Of a stretch of 64,000 bases of DNA, positions 22,704 through 35,237 are shown piece by piece. How positions within the stretch are numbered: the first letter of the stretch is position 1; every line of letters begins with the position of its first letter. Below the pieces are notes generated by a model that searched no databases, was not told the origin of the DNA, and worked only from the letters and a program-made list of their open reading frames with translations. This stretch comes from Bryoerythrophyllum caledonicum (Eukaryota; Streptophyta; Bryopsida; Pottiales; Pottiaceae): the NCBI GenBank assembly GCA_963971425.1, contig OZ020514.1:28756602-28820601 (forward strand). Reading direction: 5' to 3'. Position numbers and translations under genes: made by a program.

Positions 22704-23341
22704 ACATCTCTGTACGTATAGTTGTATGTTGGATATATAAAAAATATAAAATTATTGTATGTTGTATATATGTGCAAAAGGTATGTATATATCATTGCAT
22801 ATAGTATAAATAGATATAAATCGTATGGAGATATAATTGTATGTTGAATATATATATGTAACATTTGTGTCTGTATAGTTGTATACTGGATATATATATA
22901 AATATATAAAATGTATTGGTATATAGTTATTGGATGTTGTATATATGTTCAAAATGTATATATGTATCATTGGATATTGTATAAATAGATATAAATCGTA
23001 TCAAGAATCTATATTGTATGTTGAATATATATATATAACATCTGTGTATGTATAGTTGTATGTTGGATATATATATAAATGTATAAACTGTATGTACAAA
23101 ACATATGGAAAAATAATTGGATATTGTATAAATAGATATAAATCATATCGAGAATCTATAATTGTATGTTGTATACATATATAATATATGTGTCTGTATA
23201 GTTGTATATTGGATATATACAAACATATAAAATTGTATTGAAATAAAATTATTGTATGTTGTATATATGAACAATATGTATGTATGTATCATTGGATATT
23301 GTATAAATAGATATAAATCGTATCGAGATATAGATGTGTGT

Positions 23342-23376
<35 letters not shown>

Positions 23377-23687
23377 CATCTGTGTATGTATAGTTGAATG
23401 TAGGATATATATAAACATATAAAATTATTTTATGTTGTATATTTGTACAAAATGTATGTATGTATCATTGTATGTAGTATAAATAGATATAAATCATATC
23501 GAGATATAGATGTCTGTTGTATATATATATATATATAACATCTGTGTATGTATAGTTGTATGCTGGATATATATAAACCTATTAAATTATTGTATGTTGT
23601 ATATTTGTACAAAATGTATGTATGTGTCATTGTATATAGTATAAATAGATATAAATCGTATGGAGATATAATTGTATGGTATATATA

Positions 23688-23804
23688 GAAGAAGAAGAAT
23701 GCCAGTCCAGGAGGGATCGGCGTGAATAAAGTGTCTGTTCGCACCACGACTTAGACCTTGCCCACGAGGCAAGGAATTAGTAGTATGGGGCTACTTCCCC
23801 CTCT
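23688..23804 (+). repeat. GC-rich module 3 (forward)
   Basis: Forward copy inserted at GTATATATA. The stem is weakened (GCCAGTCC/GGATCGGC). Confidence 0.8.
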
Positions 23805-24178
23805 ATTGTATATATATATGAAACATCTGTGTATGTATAGTCGTATGTTGGATATATATATAAATATATTAATTGAATCGATATATAATATTGTATGTTG
23901 TATATATGTACAAAATGTATGTTTGTATCATTGGATATTGTATAAATCGATATAAATCGTATTGAGAATCTATAATTGTTTGTTGTATATATATATATAT
24001 ATATATAACATCTGTGTATGTATAGTTGTATGTTGGATACATATATAAATGTATGAACTGTATGTACAAAATGTATGGAAATATAATTGGATATGGAATA
24101 AATAGATATAAATCATATCGTGAATCTATAATTGGATGTTGACTACATATATAATATATGTGTCAGTATAGTTGTATG

Positions 24179-24378
24179 NNNNNNNNNNNNNNNNNNNNNN
24201 NNNNNNNNNNNNNNNNNNNNNNNNNNNNNNNNNNNNNNNNNNNNNNNNNNNNNNNNNNNNNNNNNNNNNNNNNNNNNNNNNNNNNNNNNNNNNNNNNNNN
24301 NNNNNNNNNNNNNNNNNNNNNNNNNNNNNNNNNNNNNNNNNNNNNNNNNNNNNNNNNNNNNNNNNNNNNNNNNNNNNN
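24179..24378. other. assembly gap (200 N)
   Basis: Exactly 200 N inside satellite. The round number suggests a placeholder, so the true length of the satellite is unknown. Confidence 0.98.
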
Positions 24379-25484
24379 GTTGCATATTTTTACAAAATGT
24401 ATGTATGTATCATTGTATGTAGTATAAGTAGATATAAACCGTATCGAGATGTAGATGTCTGTTGTATATATATATATATATATGTAACATCTGTGTATGT
24501 ATAGTTGTATGTTGGATATATATTAACATATTAAATTATTGTATGTTGTATATATGTACAAAATGTATGTATGTATCATTGTATATACTATAAATAGATA
24601 TAAATTGTATGTTGTATATATATATGTAACATCTGTGTATGTATAGTTGTATGTTGGATATATATAAACATATAAATTATTGTATGTTGGATATATATAA
24701 ACATATAAATTATTGTATGTTGTATATATGTACAAAATGTATGTATGTATCATTGTATGTAGTATAAATAGATATAAATCGTATAGAGATATAATTGTAT
24801 ATTGTATATATATGTAACATCTATGTATGTATAGTTGTATGTTGGATATATATATAAATATAAGAAATGTAGTGGTTTATAGTTATTGGATGTTGTATAT
24901 ATGTGGAAAATGTATGTATGTATCATTGGATATTGTATAGATAGATGTAAATCGTATCGAGAATCTATCATTGCATGTTGTATATAAAAATATATAACAT
25001 CTGCGTATGTATAGTTGTATGTTGGATATATATATAAATGTATAAATTGTATGTCTATAATGTATGGAAATGTAATTGGATATTGTATAGATAGATATAA
25101 ATCATATCGAGAATCCATAATTGTATGTTGTATACATATATAATATATGTGTCTGTATTGTTGTATGTTGGATATATACAAACATATAAAATTGTATGGA
25201 TATAAATTTATTGTATGTTGTATATATGTACAAAATTTATGCATATATCATTGTATGTAGTATAAATAGATATAAATCGTATCGAGATATAGATGTCTAT
25301 TGTATATATATATATATATATATATGTAACATCTCTGTATGTATAGTTGTATGTTGGATATATATAAACATATAAAATTGTATGGATATAGAATTATTTT
25401 ATGTTGTATATATGTACAAAATGTATGTATGTATCATTGTATGTAGTATAAATAGATATAAATCGTATCGAGATATAGATGTCT

Positions 25485-25523
<39 letters not shown>

Positions 25524-25671
25524 CATCTCTGTATGTATAGTTGTATTTGGATATTTATAATCATATAAAATTATTGTATGTTGTATATTTGTACAAAATG
25601 TATGTATGTATCATTGTATGTAGTATAAATAGATATAAGTTGTATGGAGATATATTTGTATGTTGTATATA

Positions 25672-25790
25672 GAAGAGGAAGAACGCCAGTCCCGGAAGGA
25701 CGGGCCTGAATAAAGTGTCTGTTCGCATTACTTCTAAGACCATGCCCATCAGGCAAGGAATTAGTAGTATGGAGCTACTTCCCCCTCAGT
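25672..25790 (+). repeat. GC-rich module 4 (forward)
   Basis: Forward copy ending CTTCCCCCTCAGTTG and followed by TATATATATATG. Confidence 0.8.
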
Positions 25791-26026
25791 TGTATATATA
25801 TATGTACCATCTGTGTATGTATAGTTGTACGTTTGATATATATATAAATATATAAAACAAGTTTTGGTACCCTTGGTTCCGACAAGGGAAGGTTTTTTAT
25901 TAGTACTCCTTCGAATAAATTGACGTATTATATATGGGAATGAATAAGTAACCGTAATTTACTGCAAGTTATTAGAAATTTTGTATGCAGAAATGAGACA
26001 GTTTTTAGGCAGACATATCTGTTTGT

Positions 26027-26117
26027 CTTTGATCATGAGATATACCAATCTCCGCAAGCCGATGTCCTTCGACTGGAACAGCTTCGTGATTGCAAAAAAG
26101 ACTTCCGTTTCCTCTTT
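26027..26117 (-). pseudogene. coatomer gamma (COPG/SEC21) exon fragment
   Basis: Reading leftward from an AG at 26119-26118, about 30 codons encode EETEVFFAITKLFQSKD followed by GLRRLVYLMIK. This closely fits the N-terminal region of the coatomer gamma subunit, a COPI coat component, which has T/EATEVFF.VTKLFQSKD.GLRRMVYL in eukaryotes. The sequence stops matching after MIK and no GT donor follows, so the exon seems cut. Only this fragment is present, so it is not a functional gene. Confidence 0.75.
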
Positions 26118-26632
26118 CTGCTCGGTAAATACATCCACAAACCCGACGTTAGCTGCATTATCACAGGGAGAAAACCTAAAATCCAACAATGTCAATCAGA
26201 TTGGCCAAACCTTAGAGAACGTTTCGCCCTTCATCAAACAACCACTTCCTCACAAAAACTTCAAAAAGAAAAGAAAAAAACTTCTCAGCTCTCTCTCTCA
26301 CCTGCGCACAACGGCGAGGAAATTTTTGCAGTAAGTTAGTTGCAAGAGGGAGAGCCTAAACAAAATCCCACAACACAGAACTCAGCAATCCAAAAAACTA
26401 CGGTCCAGAAACTCGTCACAATTTCTTCAGAGACTCCTTCAAATGCAAAAACCACGACCAAAAAAAAAACACAACACAATTTCTTACCTTACAAAAACCT
26501 CTCGTTACGAATCAAACCTTACATGTCACCGCCTCTAATGGCTCAATTCTTCTCTCCTGACCGTGCGTCACTCAGTTGCATAACCCTAAAGTGAGTGCTA
26601 TTCTGTGGTAATCCAAGATTCTTTTATCTTGT

Positions 26633-26801
26633 GGAAGCTATCAATCTGATGAGATTTGTGGATGTCAGCTCTGAGATGAAAGAGAAGCAAGCAAATGGAG
26701 AGAAAGTGACGGAATATTCTGCCTCCCGAGCCAAGAAGGAGTTTCTGAAACCTCGGTACATCACCAACATAGCCAATGATCAACACGAAGGCTCCTTGTA
26801 A
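26633..26801 (+). pseudogene. unidentified exon-like fragment
   Basis: An open stretch encodes VEAINLMRFVDVSSEMKEKQ, then SRAKKEFLKPRYITNIAND, and ends at TCCTTGTAAGC, which could be a GTAAG donor. Composition is protein-like, but I do not recognise the family. No acceptor or other exon was found nearby. Confidence 0.35.
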
Positions 26802-27819
26802 GCAGCGGCACGGCCTCTCTCTCTCTCTGACTTCAATTCATGTTCTTTGCTTGAGATCCTCATGTTGTTCTCGCGTTGTGTCTCCAGAACAATTTGGTGG
26901 AGGTTCGGCCGGACTCTTTCAAGCTTTTGGAGATGATGCGGTGGCCTGTTTCGCACGTCGTTGGCTCCGTTGTCACCGCTTTCTCCTGCAATTCACACCC
27001 GACAACAATGCAATCAAAATGAGCTCAAAGGAGAGAAAAGGCGGCTAATATTCATGCAAACTCTTTCTTCGTTGTCAAAGAGTGAGGAAATAGCAGTAAA
27101 AAGAGCAGTAGCTTATTGGAACTTTGGCTGAGTTCACAAATTGACTTCAGATGATTTGGTTCACTGAATGCTCCCCTGCGAATCTCACACCTCTAAATTT
27201 GAACAAACAATACAGAAAAAAATCAAAACTCCCGGGAAAACATCCTGAATCCTATTAAATCTCACACTCCAAGGAAATAATCCGAACCGTCTCCGAGAAA
27301 CTAACTTTTTCTAATTCGAAGAAGAACAAATTCTCTTAATAAAAAAAAACAATTACTTTCTAAGTTTACATATCCATTTTGAATGCAAAATCTGTCAAAA
27401 CCTACAGATTCTTATTTTCCTTTGAAATGCCTCGTGAGAACACAAAGAGAGAGAGAGAGGAAGAGAGCGAGAGGAGACAAAAACGCAATCCACTGCGAGA
27501 AGCTGAGGATTCATGAAAACTGGACCGCAACGACCGAGAATTGGAGCAAACGGAGCGTGGCGAACCTCGCGGACGGGGAAATTCGCAGCGTAAGCAGCGA
27601 GGCGATCGAGTTCCTCTCGTCACGTCCACTTGGTCTCCACGTCCACTTGCTGCAGAGATGAGAATTTGGTCGTCGTCCGGGCGCTGGCCCCGCCATTTCC
27701 CACTTCGCGTGCTGGGTCCCGGTTTTCCCTATCAAACTTAAAACCTCACTCCACAACTTCCACTGAAAAAAAAACCGTAAACAAACTCTCCAACAATCGC
27801 AAGAAACCAACAAACCTAC

Positions 27820-27890
27820 CCTGGCTACGGAACTCCAGGCCTGGCGCAGATCCGCACCGACGATGGTGGCAGACTCTGTGCGGTGCTGCA
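27820..27890 (-). pseudogene. unidentified exon-like fragment
   Basis: On the minus strand a pyrimidine/TTG run ending in GCAG precedes codons for HRTESATIVGADLRQAW, and a GGTAGG donor-like site follows about 70 bases later. Family not recognised; possibly another captured exon. Confidence 0.3.
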
Positions 27891-27911
27891 ACAACAACGT
27901 TAGGTTATGCA

Positions 27912-28080
27912 GATGCGCCACAGTGCACGGCGTGTACTCCAACTCCAAAGTAACCACCAAATGCACAAAGATTTTCCATCTTAGTGATGATCTTCTTGGT
28001 CTGTTCTACGGTTATGGTCTTCTTGTGGTCTGATAGGAGCGGCGGACGAACAGACAGTGACGCCTGTTATAGTAGTAGAT
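27912..28080 (+). repeat. ~165-bp direct repeat, copy 1
   Basis: Starts GCGCCACAGTGCACGGCG and ends CTGTTATAGTAGTAGAT; copy 2 is at 29105-29272. Identity is high, with small indels. Copy 2 forms the right edge of the mosaic. Confidence 0.85.
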
Positions 28081-28361
28081 AACATCAGATGGTACATGAA
28101 AAGATCTTGAAAATGTCATAGCAGCATGATGCACACAACTGAATAATCTGCATTAGACTTATGCCGATGCCGTGGTGGTTGATGAGATTCGCAATTAATT
28201 CCTGTTCCAAAAGCAACAACATTCAAAAATTCTTAGTTGAGATGAGAATTCACTTTGTAAAATCGCTGGCCCCGCCATTTCCCAATTCGCACGCAACTCG
28301 ATCCCTCTCCAGCGTCTCCCGCGGTCACGTCCACTTGGTCTCCACCCGCTGCGAACCCTAC

Positions 28362-28430
28362 CTCGTACGCATTGCTAATTTCCTTGAACTTGTCTTCAGC
28401 CCCCGGCTCCTTGTTCACGTCAGGATGGTA
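28362..28430 (-). pseudogene. DnaJ J-domain exon fragment
   Basis: A 69-base minus-strand exon (23 codons) is bounded by TTTGCAG and GTAGGG. It encodes [18 protein letters not shown] and continues SNAYE. This matches the HPD loop and helix III of J domains, especially the organellar/bacterial-type DnaJ with [19 protein letters not shown] domains stimulate the ATPase of Hsp70. The HPD motif is intact, but the rest of the gene is absent here, so it is a captured exon rather than a gene. Confidence 0.8.
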
Positions 28431-28645
28431 CTGCAAAGAGAACCAAAACGGCTCATCAGAACGCGTGTTTTTTCCATCTTCTTTGCAACAAATGACTTCG
28501 AAAAATGTGAACAATCAGAGACAAAGAAATTAATTAATTCACAACCACAGAGGAGTATTTGCGCTTGAAAAAAACTCCGGTCACAACAAAGATTAATTGA
28601 AAGACAATAGACAACCCAAAACCCTACAAAGAAAAGGAACGATAC

Positions 28646-28729
28646 CTGAAATGCTCCCATGTCAGAATGTCCAGAGCTCGCTGTCAAGGAACTCTGTGTG
28701 TCAAATGTCACACCAAGGAGCTCGTTGTC
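28646..28729 (-). pseudogene. unidentified 84-base exon-like fragment
   Basis: On the minus strand, GTGTGCAG precedes 28 codons beginning DNELLGVTFDTQSS and ending GAFQ, followed by GTATCG. The perfect splice-site bracketing and phase-0 length argue for a real exon. I do not recognise the parent gene. It sits about 215 bases upstream (minus strand) of the J-domain exon. Confidence 0.4.
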
Positions 28730-28918
28730 CTGCACACAGACTCATCACACCTCGTCCAGTTCGTCAAGAATAGAAAACAATCAGAAGCTCATTCAGAAGC
28801 ATCAGCCTACTGTGATCACCTCAACAACTCAAGAAGCACGCGTTGTAACAAAAGGACAATAATCAATAACTCGAATGAGTCCAATTCCTGAACAAAATTG
28901 CACTAATCACTCAAATTC

Positions 28919-29111
28919 ACGAAAACCCATCACCCGAACGCACCTCCGGGTTGACAAACGACGCTTCCTTCTGCAAGTAAGGCCGCCTGTGGCTCTCCGC
29001 GGGCAAAACCTCAGAAGGAATCACTACAACGAAACGCGCATGACTCAGGAACACGAAAACCCATCACCCAAACGCACCTCTGGGTTGACAAACAACGTTT
29101 CCTACTGCGCC
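28919..29111 (+). repeat. ~55-bp direct repeat pair
   Basis: CGAAAACCCATCACCC..CGCACCTC.GGGTTGACAAAC occurs at 28919-28975 and again at about 29056-29111, roughly 137 bases apart. Confidence 0.8.
28944..28970 (-). pseudogene. 27-base exon-like fragment
   Basis: On the minus strand, TTACTTGCAG precedes codons for KEASFVNPE and GTGCG follows. It could be a small exon of the same captured material. A diverged duplicate lies at about 29080-29105. Confidence 0.25.
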
Positions 29112-29272
29112 ACAGTGCGCGGCGTGTACTCCAACTCACAAAGAAACGTGAGTGCATTTCTCAAATTTTCCATCTTGGTGATGGTCTTCTTGGTCTGCTC
29201 TACGGTTATGGTCTTCTTGGCCTAATAGGAGCGGCGGACGGACAGACACTGACACCTGTTATAGTAGTAGAT
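29105..29272 (+). repeat. ~165-bp direct repeat, copy 2
   Basis: Second copy of the repeat at 27912-28080, about 1.19 kb downstream. Its last bases (TATAGTAGTAGAT) abut the satellite. Confidence 0.85.
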
Positions 29273-31230
29273 GTAGTGGTATATAGTTATTGGATGTTAT
29301 ATATATGTACAAAACGTATGTATATATCATTGGATATTGTATAAATAGATCTAAATCGTATCGAGAATCTATAATTGTATGTTGTATATATATATATATA
29401 TAACATCTGTATATGTATAGTTGTATGATGGATATATAATTGGATATTGTATAATAAGATATAAATCATATCGAGAATCTGTGATTGTATGTTGTATACA
29501 TATATAATATATGTGTCTGTATAGTTGTATGTTGAATATATACAAACATATAAAATTGTATGGATAATAAATTATTGTATGTTGTATATTTGTACAAAAT
29601 GTATGTATGTATGTATCATTGTATGTAGTATAAAAAGATATAAATTGTATCGAGATATAGATGTCTGTTGTATATATATATATATATATGTAACATCTGT
29701 GTATGTATAGTTGTATGTTGGATATATATAAACATATAAAATTATTGTATGTTGTACATTTGTACAAAATGTATATATGTATCATTGTATGTAGTATAAA
29801 TAGATATAAATCGTATAGAGATATCATTGTATGATGAATATATATATGTAACATCTGTGTATGTATAGTTGAATGATGGATATATACATAAATATATAAA
29901 TTGTATCGATACACAATTATTGAATGTTGTATATATGTACAAAAGGTATGTATGTATCATTGGATATTGTATAAATAGATATAAATCGTACCGAGAATCT
30001 ATAATTGTATGTTGTATATATATATATATATATAACATCTGTGTATGTATAGTTGTAGGTTGGATATATATATAAATGTATAAAGCGTATATATAAAATA
30101 TATGGAAATATAATTGGATATGGAATAACTAGATATATATTATAAAGTGAATCTATAATTGTATGTTGTATACATATATAGTATATGTGTCTGTAAAGTT
30201 GTATGTTGGATATATACAAACATATTAAACTGTATCGATATAAAATTATTGTATGTTGTTTATATGTACAAAATGTATGTATGTATCATTGTATGTAATA
30301 TAAATATATATGAATCGTATGGAGATATAATTGTATGTTGTATATATATATGTAACATCGGTGTATGTATACTTGTATGTTGGATATACATATAAATATA
30401 TAAAATGTATTGGTATATAGTTATTGGATATTGTATATATGTGCAAAATGTATGTATGTATCATTGGATATTGTATTAATAGAAATAAATCGTATGGAGA
30501 ATCTAGAATTGTATGTTGTATATATATATATATAACAGTTGTGGAGATATAATTGTATGTTGTATATATATATGTAACATCTGTGTATGTATAGTTGTAT
30601 GTTGGATATATATAAACATATAAAATTATTGTATGTTGTATATTTGTACAAAATGTATGCATGTATCATTATATGAAGTATAAATAGATATAAATCGTAT
30701 GGAGATATAATTGTATGTTGTATATATATATGTAACATCAGTGTATGTATAGTTGTATGTTGGATATACATATAAATATATAAAATGTATTGGAATATAG
30801 TTATTGGATGTTGTATATATGTGCAAAATGTATGTATGTGTCATTGGATATTGTATTAATAGATTTAAATCGTATCAAGAATCTAGAATTGTATGTTGTA
30901 TATATATATATATAACAGCTGTGTATGTATAGTTGTATGTTGGATATATATATTAATGTATGAACTGTATGTACAGAATGTATTGAAATATAATTGGATA
31001 TTGTGTAAATAGATATAAATCATATTGAGAATCTATAATTGTATGTTGTATTCATATATAATATATGTGTCTTTATAGTTGTATGTTGGATATATACAAA
31101 CATATTAAATTGAATCGATATAAAATTTTTGTATGTTGTATATATGTACAAAATGTATGTATGTATGTATCATCGTATGTAGTATAAATAGATATAAATC
31201 GTGTGGAGATATAATTGTATGTTGTATATA

Positions 31231-31349
31231 GAAGAAGAAGAACGCCGGTCCCGGAAGGACCGGCGTGAATAAAGTGTCTGTTCGCACTACCACTAATACC
31301 ATGCCCACGAGGCAAGGAATTAGTTGTATGTGGCTACTTCCCCCTCAGT
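31231..31349 (+). repeat. GC-rich module 5 (forward)
   Basis: Best forward copy. CGCCGGTCC and GGACCGGCG form a perfect 9-bp stem, and it is flanked by TATATA on both sides. Confidence 0.85.
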
Positions 31350-33533
31350 TGTATATATATATGTAACATCTGTGTATGTGTAGTTGTATGTTGGATATAT
31401 ATAAACATATCAAATGTATTGGTATATAGTTATTGGATGTTGTATATATGTGCAAAATGTATGTATGTATCATTGGATATTGTTTAAATAGGTATAAATC
31501 GTATCAAGAATCTATAATTGTGTGTTGTATATATATATATATATATATATATAACATCTGCGTATGTGTAGTTGTATGTTGGATATATATATAAATGTAT
31601 AAACTGTATTTACAAAATGTATGGAAATATAATTGGATATTGTATAAATAGATATAAATCATATCGAGAATCTAAAGATGTATGTTGTATACATATATAA
31701 TATATGTGTCTGTATAGTTGTATGTTGGATATATACAAACATATAAAATTGTATGGATATAAAATTATTGTATGTTGTATATATGTACAAAATGTATGTA
31801 TGTATCATTGTATGTAGTATAAATAGATATAAATCGTATGGAGATATAATTGTATGTTGTATATATATATATAACATCAGTGTATGTATAGTTGTATGTT
31901 GGATATACATATAAATATATAAATTATATTGGTATATAGTTATTGGATGTTGTATATATGTGCAAAATGTATGTATGTATCGTTGGATATTGTATAAATA
32001 GATATAAATCATATCGAGAATTTAGATTTGTATGTTGTATATATATATATATATATAACATCTGTGTATGTTTAGTTGTATGTTGGATATATATAAACAT
32101 ATAAAATTATTGTATGTTGTATATATGTGCAAAAGGTATGTATGTATCATTGTATGTAGTATAAATAGATATAAATCGTATGGAGATATAATTGTATGTT
32201 GTATATATATATGTAACATCTGTGTATATATAGTTGTATGTTGGATATATATAAACATATAAAATTATTGTTTGTTGTATATTTGTACAAAATGTATGTA
32301 TGTATCATCGTATGTAGTATAAAAAGATATAAATTGTATCGAGATATAGATGTCTGTTGTATATATATATATGTAACATCTGTGTATATATAGTTGTATG
32401 TTGGATATATATAAACATATAAAATTATTGTTTGTTGTATATTTGTACAAAATGTATGTATGTATCATTGTATGTAGTATAAACAGATATAAATTGTATG
32501 GAGATATAATTGTATGTTGTATATATATATATGTAATATCTATGTATGTATAGTGTATGTTGGATATATATATAAATATATTAATTATATGGATATATAA
32601 TTATTGTATGTTGTATATATGTACGAAATGTATGTATGTATTATTGAATAATGTATAAATAGATATAAATCGTATCGAGAATCTATTGTTGTATGTTGTA
32701 CATATATATATAACATCTGTGTATGTATAGTTGTATGCTGGATATATATATAACTGTATAAACTGTATTTACGAAATGTATGGAAATATAATTGGATATT
32801 GTATAAATAGATATAAATCATATTGTGAATCTATAATTGTATGTTGTATACATATATAATATATGTGTATGTATAGTTGTATGTTGGATATATACAAACA
32901 TATAAAATTGTATGGATATAAAATTATTGTATGTTGTATATATGTACAAAATGTATGTATGTATCATTGTATGTAGTATAAATAGATATAAATTGTATCG
33001 AGATATAGATGTCTATTGTATATATATATATGTAACATCTGTGTATGTATAGTTGTATGTTGGATATACATAAACATATAAAATTATTGTATTTTGTTCA
33101 TTTGTACAAAATGTATGTATGTATCATTCTATGTAGTATAAATAGATATAAATCGTATCGTGATATAGATGACTGTTGTATATATATATGTATCTAACAT
33201 CTGTGTATGTATAGTTGTATGTTGGATATATATAAACATATAAAATTATTGTATGTTGTATATTTGTACAAAATGTATCTATGTATCTTTGTATGTAGTA
33301 TGAATAGATATAAATCGTATGGAGATATAATTGTATGTTGTATATATATATGTAACATCTGTGTATGTATAGTTGTATGTTGGATATATTTAAACATATT
33401 AAATTATTGTATGTTGTATATTTGTACAAGAGGTATGTATGTATCATTGGATATTGTATAAATAGATATAAATTGTTTCGAGATATAGATGTCTGTTGTA
33501 TACATATATATATACAACATCTGTGTTTGTATA

Positions 33534-33668
33534 GTGTCTACTCTCGAAAGGGGGAAGAAGCCCCATATTACTAATTCCTTGCCTGGTGGGCATGGTCTTA
33601 GTGGTGGTGCAAACAGACACTCTATTTACGTCGGTCCCTCCGGGACCGGCGTTCTTCTTCTTCTTCTA
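33534..33668 (-). repeat. GC-rich module 6 (reverse)
   Basis: Full reverse copy with CGTCGGTCCC..GGGACCGGCG and a (TTC)n tail. Confidence 0.85.
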
Positions 33669-33966
33669 TAAATACATAAACTGTATCGATATATAGTTAT
33701 TGTATGTTGTATATATGTACTAAATGTATGGATGTATAAATCATATGGAGATATAGATGTTTGTTGTGTATATATATATATATATATGCAACATATGTGT
33801 ACGTATAGTTGTATGTTGGATATATATAAACATATAAAATTATTGTATGTTGTATATGTACAAAAGGTTTGTATGTATCATTGGATATTGTATAAATAGA
33901 TATAAATTATATGGAGATATAATTGAATGTTGTATAATATATATATACAACATCTGTGTTTGTATA

Positions 33967-34115
33967 GTGTCTACCCTTGAGAGGGGGAAGAAGCCCCATA
34001 TTACTAATTCCTTGCTTGGTGGGCATGGTCTTAGTGGTGGTGCGAACATACACTCTATTCATGCCGGTCGCTCCGAGACCGGCATTCTTCTTCTTCTTCT
34101 TCTTCTTCTTCTTCT
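33967..34115 (-). repeat. GC-rich module 7 (reverse)
   Basis: Full reverse copy. The stem GCCGGTC/GACCGGC is kept although the loop differs, and the (TTC)n tail is expanded to about ten units. Confidence 0.85.
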
Positions 34116-34448
34116 ATAAATACATAAACTGTATCGACATAAAATTATTGTATGTTGTATATATGTACAAAATGTATGTATGTATCATTGGATACTGTAG
34201 AAATAGATGTAAATCGTATCAAGAATATATAATTGTATGTTGTATATATATATAATATTTGTGTCTATATAGTTGTATGTTGGATATATATAAAAATATA
34301 TAAAATGTATTGGTATATAGTTATTGGATGTTGTATATATATGCAAAAGGTATGTATGTATCATTGGATATTGTATAAATAGATATATATCGTATGGAGA
34401 TATAATTGTATGTTGTATGATATATATATACAACATCTGTGTTTGTAT

Positions 34449-34540
34449 AGTGTCTACGCTTGAGAGGGGGAAGAAGCCTCATACTACTAATTCCTTGCCT
34501 GGTGGGCATGGTCTTAGTGGTGGTGCGAATAGACACTCTA
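34449..34540 (-). repeat. GC-rich module 8 (reverse, truncated)
   Basis: Begins like modules 6 and 7 but stops at AGACACTCTA, joined to satellite. The hairpin end is missing. Confidence 0.8.
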
Positions 34541-35237
34541 TGTATCATTGTATGTAGTATAAATAGATATAAATCGTATGGAGATATAATTGTGTGTTGG
34601 ATATATATGTATGTAACATTTGTGTATGTATAGTTGTTTGTTGGATATATTTATAAATATATAAACTGTATGGATATATAATTATTGTATGCTGTATATA
34701 TGTACTGAATGTATGTATGTATCATTGTATGTTGTATAAATAGATATAAATCGTATGGAGATATAAATGTATGTTGTATATATATATGTAACATCTAAGT
34801 ATGTATAGTTGTATGTTGGATATATATAAACATATGAAATTATTGTATGTTGTATATATGTGCAAAAGGTATGTATGTATCATTGTATGTTGTATAAATA
34901 GATATAAACCGTATAGAGATATAATTGTATATTGTATATATATGTAACATCTATGTATGTATAGTTGTATCATGGATATCTTTTCAATCCTTTTCTTTTT
35001 CAACCCTTACTTTTCAATTCCCTTGTCTTTTTATAAATTTTGATTTTCAAATGTCTGATCTCTACCTTTTACTTTTTCACCACTTTCCTAACTTTTTACT
35101 TTTCAAATCTTTACTTTCTCACTTTTACTTTTTCAAACCCTTACTTTCCCTGACCTTTACTTTATCTTACGCATATTTTTTGAACTTTTACTTTTTCAAT
35201 CTCTAATTTTTTCTGACCCTTACATTCCAGATCCCTT

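Larger units (their letters stand above)
22293..25855 (+). repeat. AT-rich satellite, left block
   Basis: Tandem monomers of about 155-180 bp. Their landmarks are GTATGTTGTATATATGTAC, ATGTATGTATCATTG, GATATAAATCGTATGGAG, TAACATCTGTGTATG and GTATGTTGGATATAT. Two subtypes alternate (GAGATATAATTG and GAGAATCTATAATTG). Internal (TA)n runs vary in length. Many long ORFs across this block are repeat artefacts with Tyr/Ile/His-rich products. The block is interrupted by GC-rich modules and the assembly gap. Confidence 0.9.
25856..29272. mobile_element. mosaic of host-gene fragments inserted in the satellite
   Basis: About 3.4 kb of non-satellite, GC-richer sequence between two satellite blocks. It contains exon-like islands from apparently unrelated genes on both strands, each with plausible splice sites, plus internal direct repeats. 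This resembles gene-fragment capture by a transposable element (Pack-type or Helitron-type) or a filler patchwork. I could not identify terminal inverted repeats, Helitron ends or a target duplication, so the mechanism is open. Confidence 0.5.
29273..34971 (+). repeat. AT-rich satellite, right block
   Basis: Same monomer as the left block, in forward orientation, roughly 30 units of 155-180 bp. Modules 5-8 interrupt it. It joins the right arm of the inverted repeat at a GTATCATGGATATC junction, mirrored at 21890-21905. Confidence 0.9.

Noticed and set aside
26776..27661. ORFs of about 90 residues in the mosaic (plus strand)
   Set aside because: Low-complexity or Arg/Glu-repeat sequence without splice-site bracketing or recognisable motifs.
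25856..29272. Helitron insertion
   Set aside because: I found no TC start, no CTRR end with a hairpin and no clean A/T insertion site at the mosaic borders.
33590..33625. tRNA- or SINE-like pol III boxes in the GC-rich modules
   Set aside because: TGGTCTTAGTGG and GGTGCGAA loosely resemble A and B boxes, but they are about 10-15 bases apart, far too close, and the B-box match is poor.
22202..34557. Dozens of Tyr/Ile/His-rich ORFs
   Set aside because: They arise from the AT-rich satellite, occur in several frames at once and track the monomer period.
21906..34971. Centromere
   Set aside because: Satellite unit length is in a plausible range, but one block of this size with captured gene pieces and telomere-like arms is not evidence of centromere function.
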